Assembly: GCA_029260735.1 (NCBI GenBank) | Contig: JAJDCR010000024.1 | Span: forward strand, 124,001 to 188,000 | Length of the DNA stretch: 64,000 bases | Origin: Planctomycetota bacterium | GTDB lineage: Bacteria; Planctomycetota; Uabimicrobiia; Uabimicrobiales; Uabimicrobiaceae | Direction of reading: 5' to 3' | Part shown: piece by piece, positions 35,216-44,430 of the stretch | Numbering within the stretch: position 1 is the stretch's first letter | Layout: each line of letters opens with the position of its first letter | The notes under the pieces: model-generated | The model's database searches: none | What the model was told of the DNA's origin: nothing | The model's input: only the letters and a program-made list of their open reading frames with translations | Position numbers and translations under genes: made by a program

Positions 35216-36220
35216 ATGGACAAAAAAATTTGGATTGGCACATTGATTATTTTCTGGATAGTTAGTTTGTCTCACGCAACACTTGTTACAGTCAATACGG
35301 CAGAGACTTGGGATGGAATATCTAATCCTCATGCTGGTGATGGTGTGCTACTTAATTCAGGTACTTATATCATTCCCGATGGTCTACAGATAACGGGTTC
35401 TGGTATTATCAATATCAACACTAATGCCAATGTCTCATTTGTTTTTCAAAATGCTGGCCTACAAATGGATGGACTAATACAACTCACCACCCTTCAGCGC
35501 TTCGGCTCAGCTGATTTTTCGATGGACTTAGGAGGGAACAGCATTACCGGTTTTGGTTCTATCACCAATGGTCTCAATAATTCACTGCATCCTCATAACC
35601 TCATCATCAACAATGTGCAAGATGTCAGTCTGAATAGTATCGATTTACATAAACTGGATACTTCCCGAGGGGATGTAACAATTACGGCTAATGGGGCTGT
35701 TGACATTTCATCTATTAACTTAAGCGATAATGCTGCCGGTGGTAATGATGGGGGGAATTTATTGATTCGCGCAGCCCAAATCACAGCTGGGACAATCTCC
35801 ACTCAAACCGATCGAACAGGGGGTGCTACAAACAACGGTAATGTGACACTAGAAGCCTTGGGTTCACCCAATTTTGATCCTAACGATGCAAGTGGTAATT
35901 CTCTGGAAAATACACTGACTCTAGATGGTATCATTAGAACCAGTGGCGCACGGACTGATCATACTGGAGGGAACATAACTTTGCGTGGGGTTGTCATTAA
36001 TTTGAACGCAGGGTTTGGTATCAATATAAATCCTTCTCCTAATCCTGGTACCTTAGGAATTTTTGCTGGCAATGGTGATCCTTCTTTGCATCTTTTCGAC
36101 AATAGCGGTGGGGGGTTTTCTGCTCTTCATAATGTCGAGTTTTCTAACCCCGTTCCAGAACCTTCTTCTTGGGCTCTTCTGGCGCTTGCTTTGACTTTAC
36201 TTGTTCGCACTCGTCGATAG
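35216..36220 (+). CDS. PEP-CTERM sorted exported protein, beta-helix-like
   Basis: The ATG at 35216 (AAAGG upstream) gives 334 residues with a signal peptide to about residue 21 (SLSHA). The body has many short repeats rich in N, G, I and V (ITGSGIININTNANVSF, LIINNVQDVSLNSIDLH), suggesting a right-handed beta-helix like those of surface adhesins and hemagglutinin-type proteins. The C-terminus PVPEPSSWALLALALTLLV-RTRR is the PEP-CTERM tail. The last 70 bp are almost identical to those of the next gene, which points to duplication or gene conversion of the sorting tail. Confidence 0.82.
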   Translation: MDKKIWIGTLIIFWIVSLSHATLVTVNTAETWDGISNPHAGDGVLLNSGTYIIPDGLQITGSGIININTNANVSFVFQNAGLQMDGLIQLTTLQRFGSADFSMDLGGNSITGFGSITNGLNNSLHPHNLIINNVQDVSLNSIDLHKLDTSRGDVTITANGAVDISSINLSDNAAGGNDGGNLLIRAAQITAGTISTQTDRTGGATNNGNVTLEALGSPNFDPNDASGNSLENTLTLDGIIRTSGARTDHTGGNITLRGVVINLNAGFGININPSPNPGTLGIFAGNGDPSLHLFDNSGGGFSALHNVEFSNPVPEPSSWALLALALTLLVRTRR

Positions 36221-36412
36221 TAATATAGGAAGTTCCATACACTGAAGTTCTCTTTTAAAATGTTTTGGCCATAAAAAGTTCTCCCACTGCCAAGAAATTT
36301 AAATCAAGCAACCTTCGGTTTTCAAAAGAACATCGAAAATTTTTTTCAATTTCTTATACTTTAGTTTATAGATGAAAATTGTCAAAATTTCTTAGTTTCA
36401 GGAATCTCACCA

Positions 36413-37243
36413 ATGAAGATATTTTTAATTATTTTATCATATGGGACTTTACTTCACGGTTTATCTTTTTTTAGTATGAACGTTGCAACCGATGAGTTAG
36501 TGCATATCGATGCAAATACAGGCAATGTTACAGTGGTTGGCAATTTGGGAGTGGATATTGCCACAGGTGGAGATTTAGCTATTGCCAATGGTAAGTTGTA
36601 TGCTATTTCTACCAACCCATTTTCGCGAGTTGATTTATTTGAGGTAAATGAAAATACTGGAGCAGCTATTTCCGCTAACCAAGTAACTTTTTCTGGTGGT
36701 GCGGTTACTCATGCTGAAGGTTTTGCTTCAGATGGAGAAAACTTATTTTTGGGATTTTCACGAAACAGTACCTCCTCTTCTAATACCTTTGGGCAAGTTT
36801 TAACGGATGGCTCTGTGGTGGGAGAAGTAAATTTTTCTTCAGGTAGAGACATCGATGCTTTAGGGATTGATAAATCAGGTGTCATTTACCAGTTTGATGG
36901 TTTTGTTGGTGACACTAACAATGGAAACTTGCACATTCTTGATATAAACAATGTTTCTTCCAGCTTATTGAAAAATTATAGCATTAGCAATTTTCGGATG
37001 AATGACTTTGTTTTTACTAACGATAGATTATTTGCGATAGATCATAAGCGTTTAGAGCTTCATGAAATCGATCCTAACAATGGAGATGTTCTTGTTTCTG
37101 TGGATCTTAATCCCGGAATTTCGTTATCAGGTTTAGCTTTAGCTGATGATATTATTACCACTGCAACTAACCCTATTCCAGAACCATCTTCTTGGGCTCT
37201 TCTGGCACTTGCTCTGACTTTTCTTGTTCGCACTCGTCGATAG
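36413..37243 (+). CDS. PEP-CTERM sorted exported protein, DUF4394-like beta-propeller
   Basis: The 276-residue protein starts with a signal peptide (about 1-17). The body has propeller-like repeats (ELVHIDANTGNVTVVGNLG, GGDLAIANGKLYAIST, DALGIDKSGVIYQFDG, LHEIDPNNGDVLVSVDL). The tail PIPEPSSWALLALALTFLV-RTRR is nearly the same as in the gene before, also at DNA level, although the bodies differ. It is predicted to be exported and cleaved by an exosortase. It is followed after 17 bp by the convergent EEP gene. Confidence 0.82.
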   Translation: MKIFLIILSYGTLLHGLSFFSMNVATDELVHIDANTGNVTVVGNLGVDIATGGDLAIANGKLYAISTNPFSRVDLFEVNENTGAAISANQVTFSGGAVTHAEGFASDGENLFLGFSRNSTSSSNTFGQVLTDGSVVGEVNFSSGRDIDALGIDKSGVIYQFDGFVGDTNNGNLHILDINNVSSSLLKNYSISNFRMNDFVFTNDRLFAIDHKRLELHEIDPNNGDVLVSVDLNPGISLSGLALADDIITTATNPIPEPSSWALLALALTFLVRTRR

Positions 37244-37260
37244 TAATGCTCTTAGGTTTG

Positions 37261-38151
37261 CTAAGTAATATTATCATACTCTGGCACCTTCTGAACTTCA
37301 AAGTAGAGAAGAGCATGGTCAGAGTACTCCCTAATCCATTCATCCTTTTCCTCTTCTCTAGATAACTTCGGCCATCCGCGGACATCAACATTTGCTCCTC
37401 CAAAGTTTTTGAATTCCAAATGATCGGCTGCCACTACGTGATCCAAGTCTGTAGGAGAAAACCGACTTCCTGTCCCATTAGACCAAGTAGCGTCTGCGTT
37501 TTTGCTAAGTAAACGCATGTCTCGGTATTGGGAAAAGCGTTTTAATTCCGCGATCTCGTCTTCGCTAGATATATCAAACTGTTGCGATGGATAGTAGTTG
37601 AGCCCCATGGTATTCAAGTCACCGAGAAACATATAATTCAAAGGAGCTACCGGAATATCTCGAACGTTCATATCCGTACCTGTCTCTTCTTTGACCTCTA
37701 GTTGAAGCGATTTGGTCAAAACATTCCTAAAATCGTATGCTCTTTTGATCATGTCGTTGCGTAGTCCAAAACCTTTGGGAGATTGGTTACTTTTGAGGTG
37801 GAGAAAAAGAAGAGAGTAGAAGATGTCATTAACAATAACCGTAACGAGAACACCTGGGCGCAAGGTAGATTGGCCCGACTTAAAGGTAAGCTTTTGAGTA
37901 ACATAAGCTTGAACAGTTTTTTTGATTCCCACTAGAATCTCTTGGCTTTGCTTGCCTTCTGTAATAAAAAACTGATAATTTTTCATCTGCTTAACGAGCT
38001 GAGGAAAGATCCGGCGGTTGCTTTTTACCTCATAGAGAGCAACGACATCTGCTTTTTGTTGAGCCAAAAACTCTACCGTAGAAGAGATTTTCCTCCTGCT
38101 TTCTCCAAATTTTTCGATATTCCAAGACGCGACCGAAAATGCTTTCGCCAT
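37261..38151 (-). CDS. Endonuclease/exonuclease/phosphatase (EEP) family protein
   Basis: The ATG at 38151 gives 296 residues. Motifs of the EEP fold are present: SVASWNIEKFG at the N-terminus, VVALYEVKS (metal-binding Glu), FLGDLNTMG (Asp-x-Asn) and SDHALLYFE (Asp-His). The family includes DNA nucleases, phosphodiesterases and sphingomyelinases. There is no signal peptide, so a cytoplasmic nuclease or phosphodiesterase is most likely. An open frame runs 46 codons upstream but it passes through a repeated intergenic element and is probably not translated. Confidence 0.82.
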   Translation of the reverse strand: MAKAFSVASWNIEKFGESRRKISSTVEFLAQQKADVVALYEVKSNRRIFPQLVKQMKNYQFFITEGKQSQEILVGIKKTVQAYVTQKLTFKSGQSTLRPGVLVTVIVNDIFYSLLFLHLKSNQSPKGFGLRNDMIKRAYDFRNVLTKSLQLEVKEETGTDMNVRDIPVAPLNYMFLGDLNTMGLNYYPSQQFDISSEDEIAELKRFSQYRDMRLLSKNADATWSNGTGSRFSPTDLDHVVAADHLEFKNFGGANVDVRGWPKLSREEEKDEWIREYSDHALLYFEVQKVPEYDNIT

Positions 38152-38209
38152 AAAAAATTTCCCTTGCTGTCTAAATAGTGATGACCTGTAAATTGATTTC
38201 AAGTGTGAA

Positions 38210-38304
38210 AGAAAAAAAAAGCTTACGCAAAGACGCAAAGTACCGTTCGCCTTTGGCTCACTATACCCTGGGCTATTCATATATAACACCTTCGGTGTAT
38301 GGAA
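38210..38304 (-). repeat. Intergenic repeat, inverted copy of the 39387-39600 unit
   Basis: This segment includes GCAAAGACGCAAAG, CGTTCGCCTTTGGCTCACTA, CCCTGGGCT and TTCGGTGTATGGAATT. Its reverse complement matches the series CCATACACTGAA, CAGCCCAGGGTGAAGTGAG and CCAAAGGCGAACG found at 39387-39460, and its TTACGCAAAG end matches the CTTTGCGTAAG near 39590. The two copies face each other around the gene at 38439. Confidence 0.65.
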
Positions 38305-38438
38305 TTAAGAGAAACGTTCTCTTCTATTTATAAACCTTATTTCTTTTGGCAGATTTTATTTTATCTGGAATAAACAGAAGTAAAAGGATATTCTAAAATA
38401 GAGAACTGTAATGATGATGTTTTTCAGGAGTATTTCCC

Positions 38439-39104
38439 ATGTTAAAAAAGAGGAAAAGTGGTCTTAGTCTAGGAGCGTGGATAACTCTTATTTTCACAAT
38501 AATCGTCTTTGCTTCCATTATTCCTACAGGGACTTGTTCTTGCCAAATACAAGCTGAAATTGAAACAAAGGTTAAAGATAATCTCAGGAGTATTTTAGCA
38601 GGACAAAAACTTTTCGCTTCTCTGTATCTTCTGGACCAAGATATTGATGGTTGTGGAGAATATGGTACCTTGGTAAATTTGTCAAAAGCTTATGGCTCCG
38701 AAGAAAGGGTTTTATCCAACTTAATTCCTAAAAACCTAGAGTTAAACGGAGAAAAAGCCATATCTCAAGAAGGATATCTTTTTCAAGTATTTTTGCCTGG
38801 AGAATGTGATTTTTCTACTCCAGAAGAAGTTACTGATGCCAGGGAAGAATATTTTCGCTGCTATGCTTGGCCCTTAGAACATTTGAACAGAGTCCAAAGG
38901 ATTTTTGTTATGGATCAAAACGGAGATATTTACGCTTCTTACAGCAAGAACAAAGCTCCTAAAGCAAATGCCGTTGTCTTGGCAACTGAAGATACGGAAA
39001 ATGGTTGGGGTGCTCCTCTTGCAGACAAAGAAGAGAGTAAAGACGGAGGAATGTGGTGGAAACTTCCTCTCGGTTCGCCTAAAGAAAACATTCATCATCA
39101 TTAA
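38439..39104 (+). CDS. Membrane-anchored hypothetical protein, pseudopilin-like outline
   Basis: The 221-residue protein has one N-terminal membrane segment (about 12-32, LGAWITLIFTIIVFASIIP) and a soluble part. The stretch ILAGQKLFASLYLLDQDIDGCGEYGTL recalls planctomycete prepilin-like and DUF2950-like proteins, which share a helix followed by a D-x-D-x-x-G-E-Y-G turn. There is no clear prepilin peptidase site. It is flanked by inverted copies of an intergenic repeat. Function unknown. Confidence 0.65.
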   Translation: MLKKRKSGLSLGAWITLIFTIIVFASIIPTGTCSCQIQAEIETKVKDNLRSILAGQKLFASLYLLDQDIDGCGEYGTLVNLSKAYGSEERVLSNLIPKNLELNGEKAISQEGYLFQVFLPGECDFSTPEEVTDAREEYFRCYAWPLEHLNRVQRIFVMDQNGDIYASYSKNKAPKANAVVLATEDTENGWGAPLADKEESKDGGMWWKLPLGSPKENIHHH

Positions 39105-39635
39105 AGCGTAGGCTTTATAAAAGTAAAGCTTCTTTGTTAAAGTAGGGTTCATTCCGTGAGCTAGCTGTTTCCGTTCCGAAGCTCGGAAACAAAAAACACT
39201 CCTAATCAAATTTTAGTGGGTACTAAGGTCAAAGGAAATCATAGATTCGTTGCCTCCCTAGTCACTCCAACAACTAGCTCACTCCATTCACATTTCGCTC
39301 CGCGACACTTCTCTTTTCTCCATCATTCTCGCGATCAAATTTTTCAAAAATCGAATTAAAAATCGGGTTCTGGCACGAATGACATTAGGAAGTTCCATAC
39401 ACTGAAAGTGTTACACAACACAGCCCAGGGTGAAGTGAGCCAAAGGCGAACGAGCCCTGGGTCACCGATGGGCCTAAAAATAATACTTGTATGTTCCCTC
39501 AGGAAATTCTCTAAGCTTAGAAAGGCAAAAAAAACAAAAATTTCTCCGAGCTTAACTTTTGTATGGATTCTTTTTGTCCTTGGCGCCTTTGCGTAAGATT
39601 TTTTTTGTTATCCCCGCGGATACTTCAAGCAGATT
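39105..39635. repeat. Repeat-filled intergenic region
   Basis: No gene is supported here. It holds a 9-bp inverted pair GTGAGCTAG (39156) / CTAGCTCAC (39274) with a small hairpin GTTTCCG...CGGAAAC (39167-39190) inside, and from 39387 the larger repeat unit starting AGGAAGTTCCATACACTGAA, which is shared with 36227-36246 and, inverted, with 38210-38304. It ends with CTTTGCGTAAG near 39597, next to rpsU. Confidence 0.6.
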
Positions 39636-39923
39636 TCAACGTCCTAAAGAATTATTCGGCCCATTTCGGCGTAACTTTGCTTTTAGGCCAATGTGTAGTT
39701 TTAGCCCCGTCCCTTTAACTCCTAAGCGCTTGCTATTTTCCTTCGCTAAATTTTGGCGCCATCGCATCTTCTTCCTTCGTCTCCGAATAACACTGGGTTT
39801 TTCGTAGTAGCCGTATCTTCGTTTTGTCCAAGGTTGGCTATGAGCTGAATCGACTAGCTTATTTAATCGAGAAAGAGCGCGAGAAATATTTTCATCTTTG
39901 TCTGGGATAACTTTGATGGTCAT
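39636..39923 (-). CDS. rpsU: 30S ribosomal protein S21
   Basis: The N-terminal half (KVIPDKDENISRALSRLNKL, then KRRYGYYEKPSVIRRRRKKM) is the S21 pattern, a small basic protein at the mRNA decoding platform of the 30S subunit that helps initiation. At 95 residues it is longer than the usual 58-75 because of a basic C-terminal tail from about residue 62, rich in K and R. It is not next to dnaG or rpoD as in many genomes. The Fic gene lies 28 bp upstream on the same strand. Confidence 0.88.
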   Translation of the reverse strand: MTIKVIPDKDENISRALSRLNKLVDSAHSQPWTKRRYGYYEKPSVIRRRRKKMRWRQNLAKENSKRLGVKGTGLKLHIGLKAKLRRNGPNNSLGR

Positions 39924-39951
39924 TTTCTTTGCCTCCTTATCTCACCAGAAA

Positions 39952-40806
39952 TTAACTACCTGGAGATTTGCTTTTACTCGCTCTTTCTAGTTCTTGGATA
40001 ATCGTATTTTCGGTCTGGACTAGTGACTCGCCTATAAATAAAATAAAGGGCTCTAGGTTTCCTTTGTCCGCGGCGCTAAGAGATTCGATATAATGGCGCC
40101 TTCGTTCATTACGGACGATAGCAGGTGGGTATTTTTTTTTCATCAAGATTAAGTTCATTAATATTCTGGCTCCCCGACCATTTCCATCATCAAAGGGGTG
40201 AATTCTGACAAAGTTATAATGGGCTATGGCACAGGTTATAGTAGGATGAAACTTGTCTATATTGCTGTGAATCCAGGAGCATAAGTTTTCCATCTCTGTT
40301 TGTACATGTATCGGCTCTACATAGTAATAGATCGTTCCATCTAGTTGGAGAACATGGTTAGGAAGTTTTTTATATAGTCCTGGTGTCGCAGGTTTTTTTA
40401 CTTTTTGCCCTTGCTCGTTCCTAGCTTCGGTAGACTTGACTCCAGAAAGAAGCAAAGCGTTGAGTTCTTTGATCAAGGACTCTGTTATTTCTCTATCATC
40501 TTTAATAACTTCCATTAGATAGTCTATGGCTTCTGCATGATTGCGAGTCTCTAAAAAATCCTTAAACGGTTTCCCCTCCACCGTTAAGCCATATTCAAGA
40601 AAAAATATAGTCTCTCCTTCGCTTAAAGTATTTCCTTCTATCGCATTGGAATTATAAGTCCAGGAGAACTTTAATTTTTTCTGAATCGTTTTCCAAAGCT
40701 CAGGATCGATATTCTTATGCTCTTGAATTTGCTTATTTAAGAGAGTAACCTTTTCTAATATATCTCGGATCTTCGACGATTCGCAAAAGGAATAGTTTGA
40801 GACCAT
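39952..40806 (-). CDS. Fic family protein (AMP transferase), class II
   Basis: The 284-residue protein has the catalytic motif HPFDDGNGRGAR in the second half and the inhibitory motif SNAIEGN near residue 55, placing it in the class where an N-terminal helix blocks ATP binding until released. Fic proteins usually transfer AMP to a hydroxyl side chain of a target protein, or remove it. All key residues are present, so it should be active. No antitoxin gene is next to it, in line with built-in inhibition. Targets are unknown. Confidence 0.9.
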   Translation of the reverse strand: MVSNYSFCESSKIRDILEKVTLLNKQIQEHKNIDPELWKTIQKKLKFSWTYNSNAIEGNTLSEGETIFFLEYGLTVEGKPFKDFLETRNHAEAIDYLMEVIKDDREITESLIKELNALLLSGVKSTEARNEQGQKVKKPATPGLYKKLPNHVLQLDGTIYYYVEPIHVQTEMENLCSWIHSNIDKFHPTITCAIAHYNFVRIHPFDDGNGRGARILMNLILMKKKYPPAIVRNERRRHYIESLSAADKGNLEPFILFIGESLVQTENTIIQELERASKSKSPGS

Positions 40807-40929
40807 GGCTTGTTCCTTGTATTTCTGGCTTCTAAAAAACGGGCTTCCCAGCTATTCATATTAAAGAAGAGGATAGGCATTACAAGAATAATTTCAGGGA
40901 AAATCGGATAGTTTTTTTTCAGAATCTAT

Positions 40930-41115
40930 TTCTTTCCCCTCCGCGGTCGATTTTGAGTAGAAAAGAATTTCACGCAAAGACGCAAAGAAAAGCAAAGGAA
41001 GGTCTAAAAAATCTTTCTCTTGATCTTGATAAAATTCTCAGAATTTATCTCTTGCCTGGATCTTTTTCTCCTTGGCGTCTTTGCGTGAAATTCTTTTCTT
41101 TCTTCAACTTTAAGG
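40930..41115 (-). repeat. CACGCAAAG palindromic repeat, copy A
   Basis: The unit is bounded by AAAAGAATTTCACGCAAAGA and the inverted TCTTTGCGTGAAATTCTTTT, with about 110 bp between them. It is the reverse complement of copies at about 44431-44600 and 62048-62210, including the flanking CTCCGCGGTCGATTTTGAG. It occupies the 40807-41276 gap together with AT-rich sequence; no gene is seen there. Confidence 0.75.
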
Positions 41116-41276
41116 CACTCACTTTGTTCTAACTCTGCCAATCTCCAAAAAAAATTTGCTTATAGCCGCCAGTTCCAGTAAACTAAAAGAATAAGTGCTA
41201 TAATTTTATTAAAAAAATAAAACAAACTATATTAAACATCTTCCTCTTTACAACTTTTATTGGCTTGGTGACAGTT

Positions 41277-42029
41277 ATGAAAAAAATTATCTTATTGTTT
41301 CTTCTTGTAGTGCCTGCTTATGCGATGAATATTGGGTACTTTGATACTTCTCGGGCAACGGGAACATTAGACGACTTTGCCACCAATGCAAAACAGAGTT
41401 TACTTGATTCGGGGCATAGTTTACAAAGTACTTCTGGGATAAATGGTACATTTTTATCCAATGTCGATGCTTTTTATACAGGAAATATTTTGAGTCTCAG
41501 TTCTGAGGAAGTGAGTGCTTTACACAACTTTGTCGATATCCAGGGTGGCTTTTTGTTTTTTCAATTAGACAATGGTTTTGCGGAAGAAATTACTACGGCC
41601 AACTCAGTGCTGAACCATTGGGATATCGTTGTTGATAATACGACGGGATCTTCTCCTGGAAGTGTTGTTAATTCTAGTTCTCCTTGGATGTCAGGAGCAA
41701 CGGGAAGTTACACTTCGGCAACCTACCGAAAATTGGTAAGCACATCTTCTGATTTTATTCGCTTGGCAGAAGGCGATAATGGGGATCTTCATTTGGGAGT
41801 GCTGGAGTCCGATGTTGGGCGTGCTGGAAATGTATTTATTAGCACCGAATATGGCATGTGGTTTGTCGGCGGGCTTCCTAGTGCAAATGAGACTTTATGG
41901 GACAACATCTGGAATAATGCTGCAAATGTAACTAGCACAGAAGTGGTACCTGAACCAAGTAGTTTCTTCACTATTGGATTAGCTCTGGTTTTTCTAGCTT
42001 TTAAGAAAAAAAAGACCTCTTTGCTCTAA
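41277..42029 (+). CDS. PEP-CTERM sorted exported protein
   Basis: The ATG at 41277 gives 250 residues with a signal peptide to about VVPAYA (residue 15). The body (NIGYFDTSRATGTLDDFATN, ALHNFVDIQGGFLFFQLDNG, GNVFISTEYGMWF) has the flow of a glutamine-amidotransferase-like or DUF4350-like fold, but I see no catalytic motif. The tail VPEPSSFFTIGLALVFLAF-KKKK is a PEP-CTERM sorting signal. A TTG four codons upstream is an alternative start. Confidence 0.82.
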   Translation: MKKIILLFLLVVPAYAMNIGYFDTSRATGTLDDFATNAKQSLLDSGHSLQSTSGINGTFLSNVDAFYTGNILSLSSEEVSALHNFVDIQGGFLFFQLDNGFAEEITTANSVLNHWDIVVDNTTGSSPGSVVNSSSPWMSGATGSYTSATYRKLVSTSSDFIRLAEGDNGDLHLGVLESDVGRAGNVFISTEYGMWFVGGLPSANETLWDNIWNNAANVTSTEVVPEPSSFFTIGLALVFLAFKKKKTSLL

Positions 42030-42105
42030 ACTCGCCTAACTTTAATCCTATCTTTTTTCTTCCGTCCTTTGATCTGTTAGAAAAGAGAGATTAAAATTGT
42101 TTTTT

Positions 42106-42876
42106 TCACTTTCTTTTACTTCCGAATGACCGATTAAATTGGCCCAAAAGAATAGTTGCTATTCCCAGTAAAAGCAGAGTAGTCGGTTCCGGGACGGGAG
42201 AGGATATTATCGCTGTAAAAACTCCCGAGTCTCCATTCACATTTCCATCAGGGTCCATAGCAAAATCAAGAGAATCTCCCGTGTTAACATTTAGCTGAAA
42301 CGAGTAATTGTGGAACGTAGTATCTCCCAGAACAACATTGATTTGTTCAGCAAGGATTTCGCTATTGTTGTGGAAGAAACGGAAAGTAATACCTGTTCGT
42401 CCTTCTGAGATAAGACCACTGGGACGTCTAACAGTGCCACTGATTGTCACTAGCCCGGAAACACCTGCTTCAACGTTATATCGGCGTACAGCGAAGTCTC
42501 CTTCAAAGCTAGTTCCGATTGCAAAACTCGTATGACCGCCATCTTCATTAAGACGGAGTTTTCGGCCTTCATCTATGGAAGGGTCGTCTAGTCCCCAGAA
42601 TGGTCCGCCAAATTGAGTGTCGTTCCACCATTTACCCAGACGGGTAAATGTCGCAGGGTTTGGGGTAGGTAAAGAGGTGTTATAAAAGCCATATTCCCAG
42701 CCAAATTGCCCTTGCTGAGGAGCGTCTTCTAAGCTTCCTGGAGTTACTGTCGCTCCGTTCTCATTTAAACCATCATTGATTCCTGTTTGCCAGTCTGTTA
42801 CAGAGTTCGCAATTTCTAGGGAGTAAACAGAAGAGCAAAAGTAAATAGCGATTAAGATAGCAAGTTTTCTCAACAT
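42106..42876 (-). CDS. PEP-CTERM sorted exported protein
   Basis: The 256-residue protein has a signal peptide (about 1-20), a beta-rich body (WGLDDPSIDEGRKLRL, FRFFHNNSEILAEQINVVLG, DSLDFAMDPDGNVNGDS) like a carbohydrate-binding jelly roll, and the tail PVPEPTTLLLLGIATILLGQ ending in basic residues. GDSLDFAMDPDGN also occurs in many secreted binding modules. It converges with the PEP-CTERM gene at 41277, with 76 bp between them. Confidence 0.83.
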   Translation of the reverse strand: MLRKLAILIAIYFCSSVYSLEIANSVTDWQTGINDGLNENGATVTPGSLEDAPQQGQFGWEYGFYNTSLPTPNPATFTRLGKWWNDTQFGGPFWGLDDPSIDEGRKLRLNEDGGHTSFAIGTSFEGDFAVRRYNVEAGVSGLVTISGTVRRPSGLISEGRTGITFRFFHNNSEILAEQINVVLGDTTFHNYSFQLNVNTGDSLDFAMDPDGNVNGDSGVFTAIISSPVPEPTTLLLLGIATILLGQFNRSFGSKRK

Positions 42877-42967
42877 AAGTTGTCCCTTTGGGAATAAAAT
42901 ATTATTTCAATTTATTGCAGTATTTTATTCTATCTCACTTTTAAGAAAAAAGCAAACTTTCTTTTGC

Positions 42968-44311
42968 TTACGGCAATAACTCCGTCTTTTCTTTCCTCAA
43001 GTAAAAATAAATGGGAAAAGCAAAGCCCAAAAAGAGGAGTCCCCACAAAGATTCGGTCTGCTGGAACCAGAAAGTATTGGCAGCTAAGCCCAGAGACGAG
43101 AGAATGAAAAAAGCAGGAAATAGAGGATAGCCCCAGGAACAGAACATCTCTCTTTCGGGATGGCGGCGGCGCAGGACGATGAGAGCCACTCCGCTCAAAG
43201 CTGTCAGAAGGAGCCCGAGAAACATAACGTAGGTCATAAGGGCATAGTAGCTTCCGTTTAGAACCAGGATAGAGCACCAAACTCCTTGGAGAACAATAAA
43301 CTTATAAGGAGTTTGATAGCGGGGGTGTAGCTGAGCACTAAGACCAGGAAAAAGTCCATCGCGGGCCATGGCAAAATAGGCACGGGGGCTAGCAAATATC
43401 AAACCATTCAAGGCTCCGAGGGTGGAAATCACCACCAGCAGAGAGAGAAATACGGCACTCTCGACGCCGAAGAGTTTTTCCATAACAGGGAAAGCGATAG
43501 CTTCGACTTTTTGGATTTCGACAATGCTCAGAGTTCTTAGGTAAACCATGTTGGTTAGGATGTAGATAATCGTAACTAAAGCAATGCCCAGAACAAGGGC
43601 GAGGGGAATGTTGCGTCGAGGGTTTTTCACCTCTTCTGCGGCAAAGTTGATGTTATACCATCCGGCAAAGGTCCACATTATCGCCACTAGGGCGGTAGCA
43701 AACCCTGTGAGAGAGGGAATTTTATTGGTAGAGCTGATAACCTCTTGAGGAGCTGACTGGAGAAAGGCAAAGCTAATGAAAACTAAAAGACAAGCCACCT
43801 TGACTGCGGTCAAGACATTTTGAACCTGACTTCCTAAGCGAGCTCCTCGGTAATTGAGGATCGTCAATAAAGCAATGATTACAATGGCGGAAATTTGCCC
43901 CGCTTTTAACTCCCAGCTCCCCAAAGAAAAAGCATTCTCCATGCTAAGAGAGGGAATAATTTTCCCTAGGTAATGAGCAAAGCCAATGGCAATAGCAGCA
44001 ATAGAGCCGCATTGTAAAACCGTAAATAAAACCCAGCCATAGACAAAGCCCACAAAATCTCCAAAGGCTTCCCGCAAATAAACATAGATTCCCCCGGCTT
44101 GAGGATAGAGAGAGACTAGTTGGGCCATGGTTAAGGCCCCTGTTGCCGAGATAATCCCCCCAGCTAACCAAGCACAAAGAATCCAGGAAGGGCTTTCAAT
44201 GCTCTGAGCAATGGCTCCTGCCGTAAGAAAGATCCCAGAGGCAATCATGATTCCGACAACCATGGCAATGGCATCCATTAGGCCCAAAACACGGAGGAAA
44301 TTTTTACTCAT
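42968..44311 (-). CDS. APC-family amino acid permease
   Basis: The 447-residue protein has about twelve transmembrane segments and the APC start GLMDAIAMVVGIMIASGIF, where the unwound helix 1 (GxGIF-type, here IASGIF) binds the substrate amino group. Later PQAGGIYVYLREAFGDFVGF and NYRGARLGSQVQ are typical of the LAT/YjeH-like branch. It imports or exchanges amino acids. The closest relatives cannot be told by eye, and neighbours do not help. Confidence 0.9.
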   Translation of the reverse strand: MSKNFLRVLGLMDAIAMVVGIMIASGIFLTAGAIAQSIESPSWILCAWLAGGIISATGALTMAQLVSLYPQAGGIYVYLREAFGDFVGFVYGWVLFTVLQCGSIAAIAIGFAHYLGKIIPSLSMENAFSLGSWELKAGQISAIVIIALLTILNYRGARLGSQVQNVLTAVKVACLLVFISFAFLQSAPQEVISSTNKIPSLTGFATALVAIMWTFAGWYNINFAAEEVKNPRRNIPLALVLGIALVTIIYILTNMVYLRTLSIVEIQKVEAIAFPVMEKLFGVESAVFLSLLVVISTLGALNGLIFASPRAYFAMARDGLFPGLSAQLHPRYQTPYKFIVLQGVWCSILVLNGSYYALMTYVMFLGLLLTALSGVALIVLRRRHPEREMFCSWGYPLFPAFFILSSLGLAANTFWFQQTESLWGLLFLGFAFPIYFYLRKEKTELLP

Positions 44312-44430
44312 TACTTTGATCCTTTTACAGGTTTCTTACACATAGGAACGGAAAAAAGCTAAAGGCTAGGAAAAATAAGAGTGAAAAACACGCATTTGGA
44401 TTTGCTTGTTTTTAAGGTACTGAATGCGTC

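Noticed and set aside
38152..38289. 46-codon N-terminal extension of the EEP hydrolase
   Set aside because: It lies in an intergenic repeat present elsewhere, and the EEP fold starts exactly at the inner ATG.
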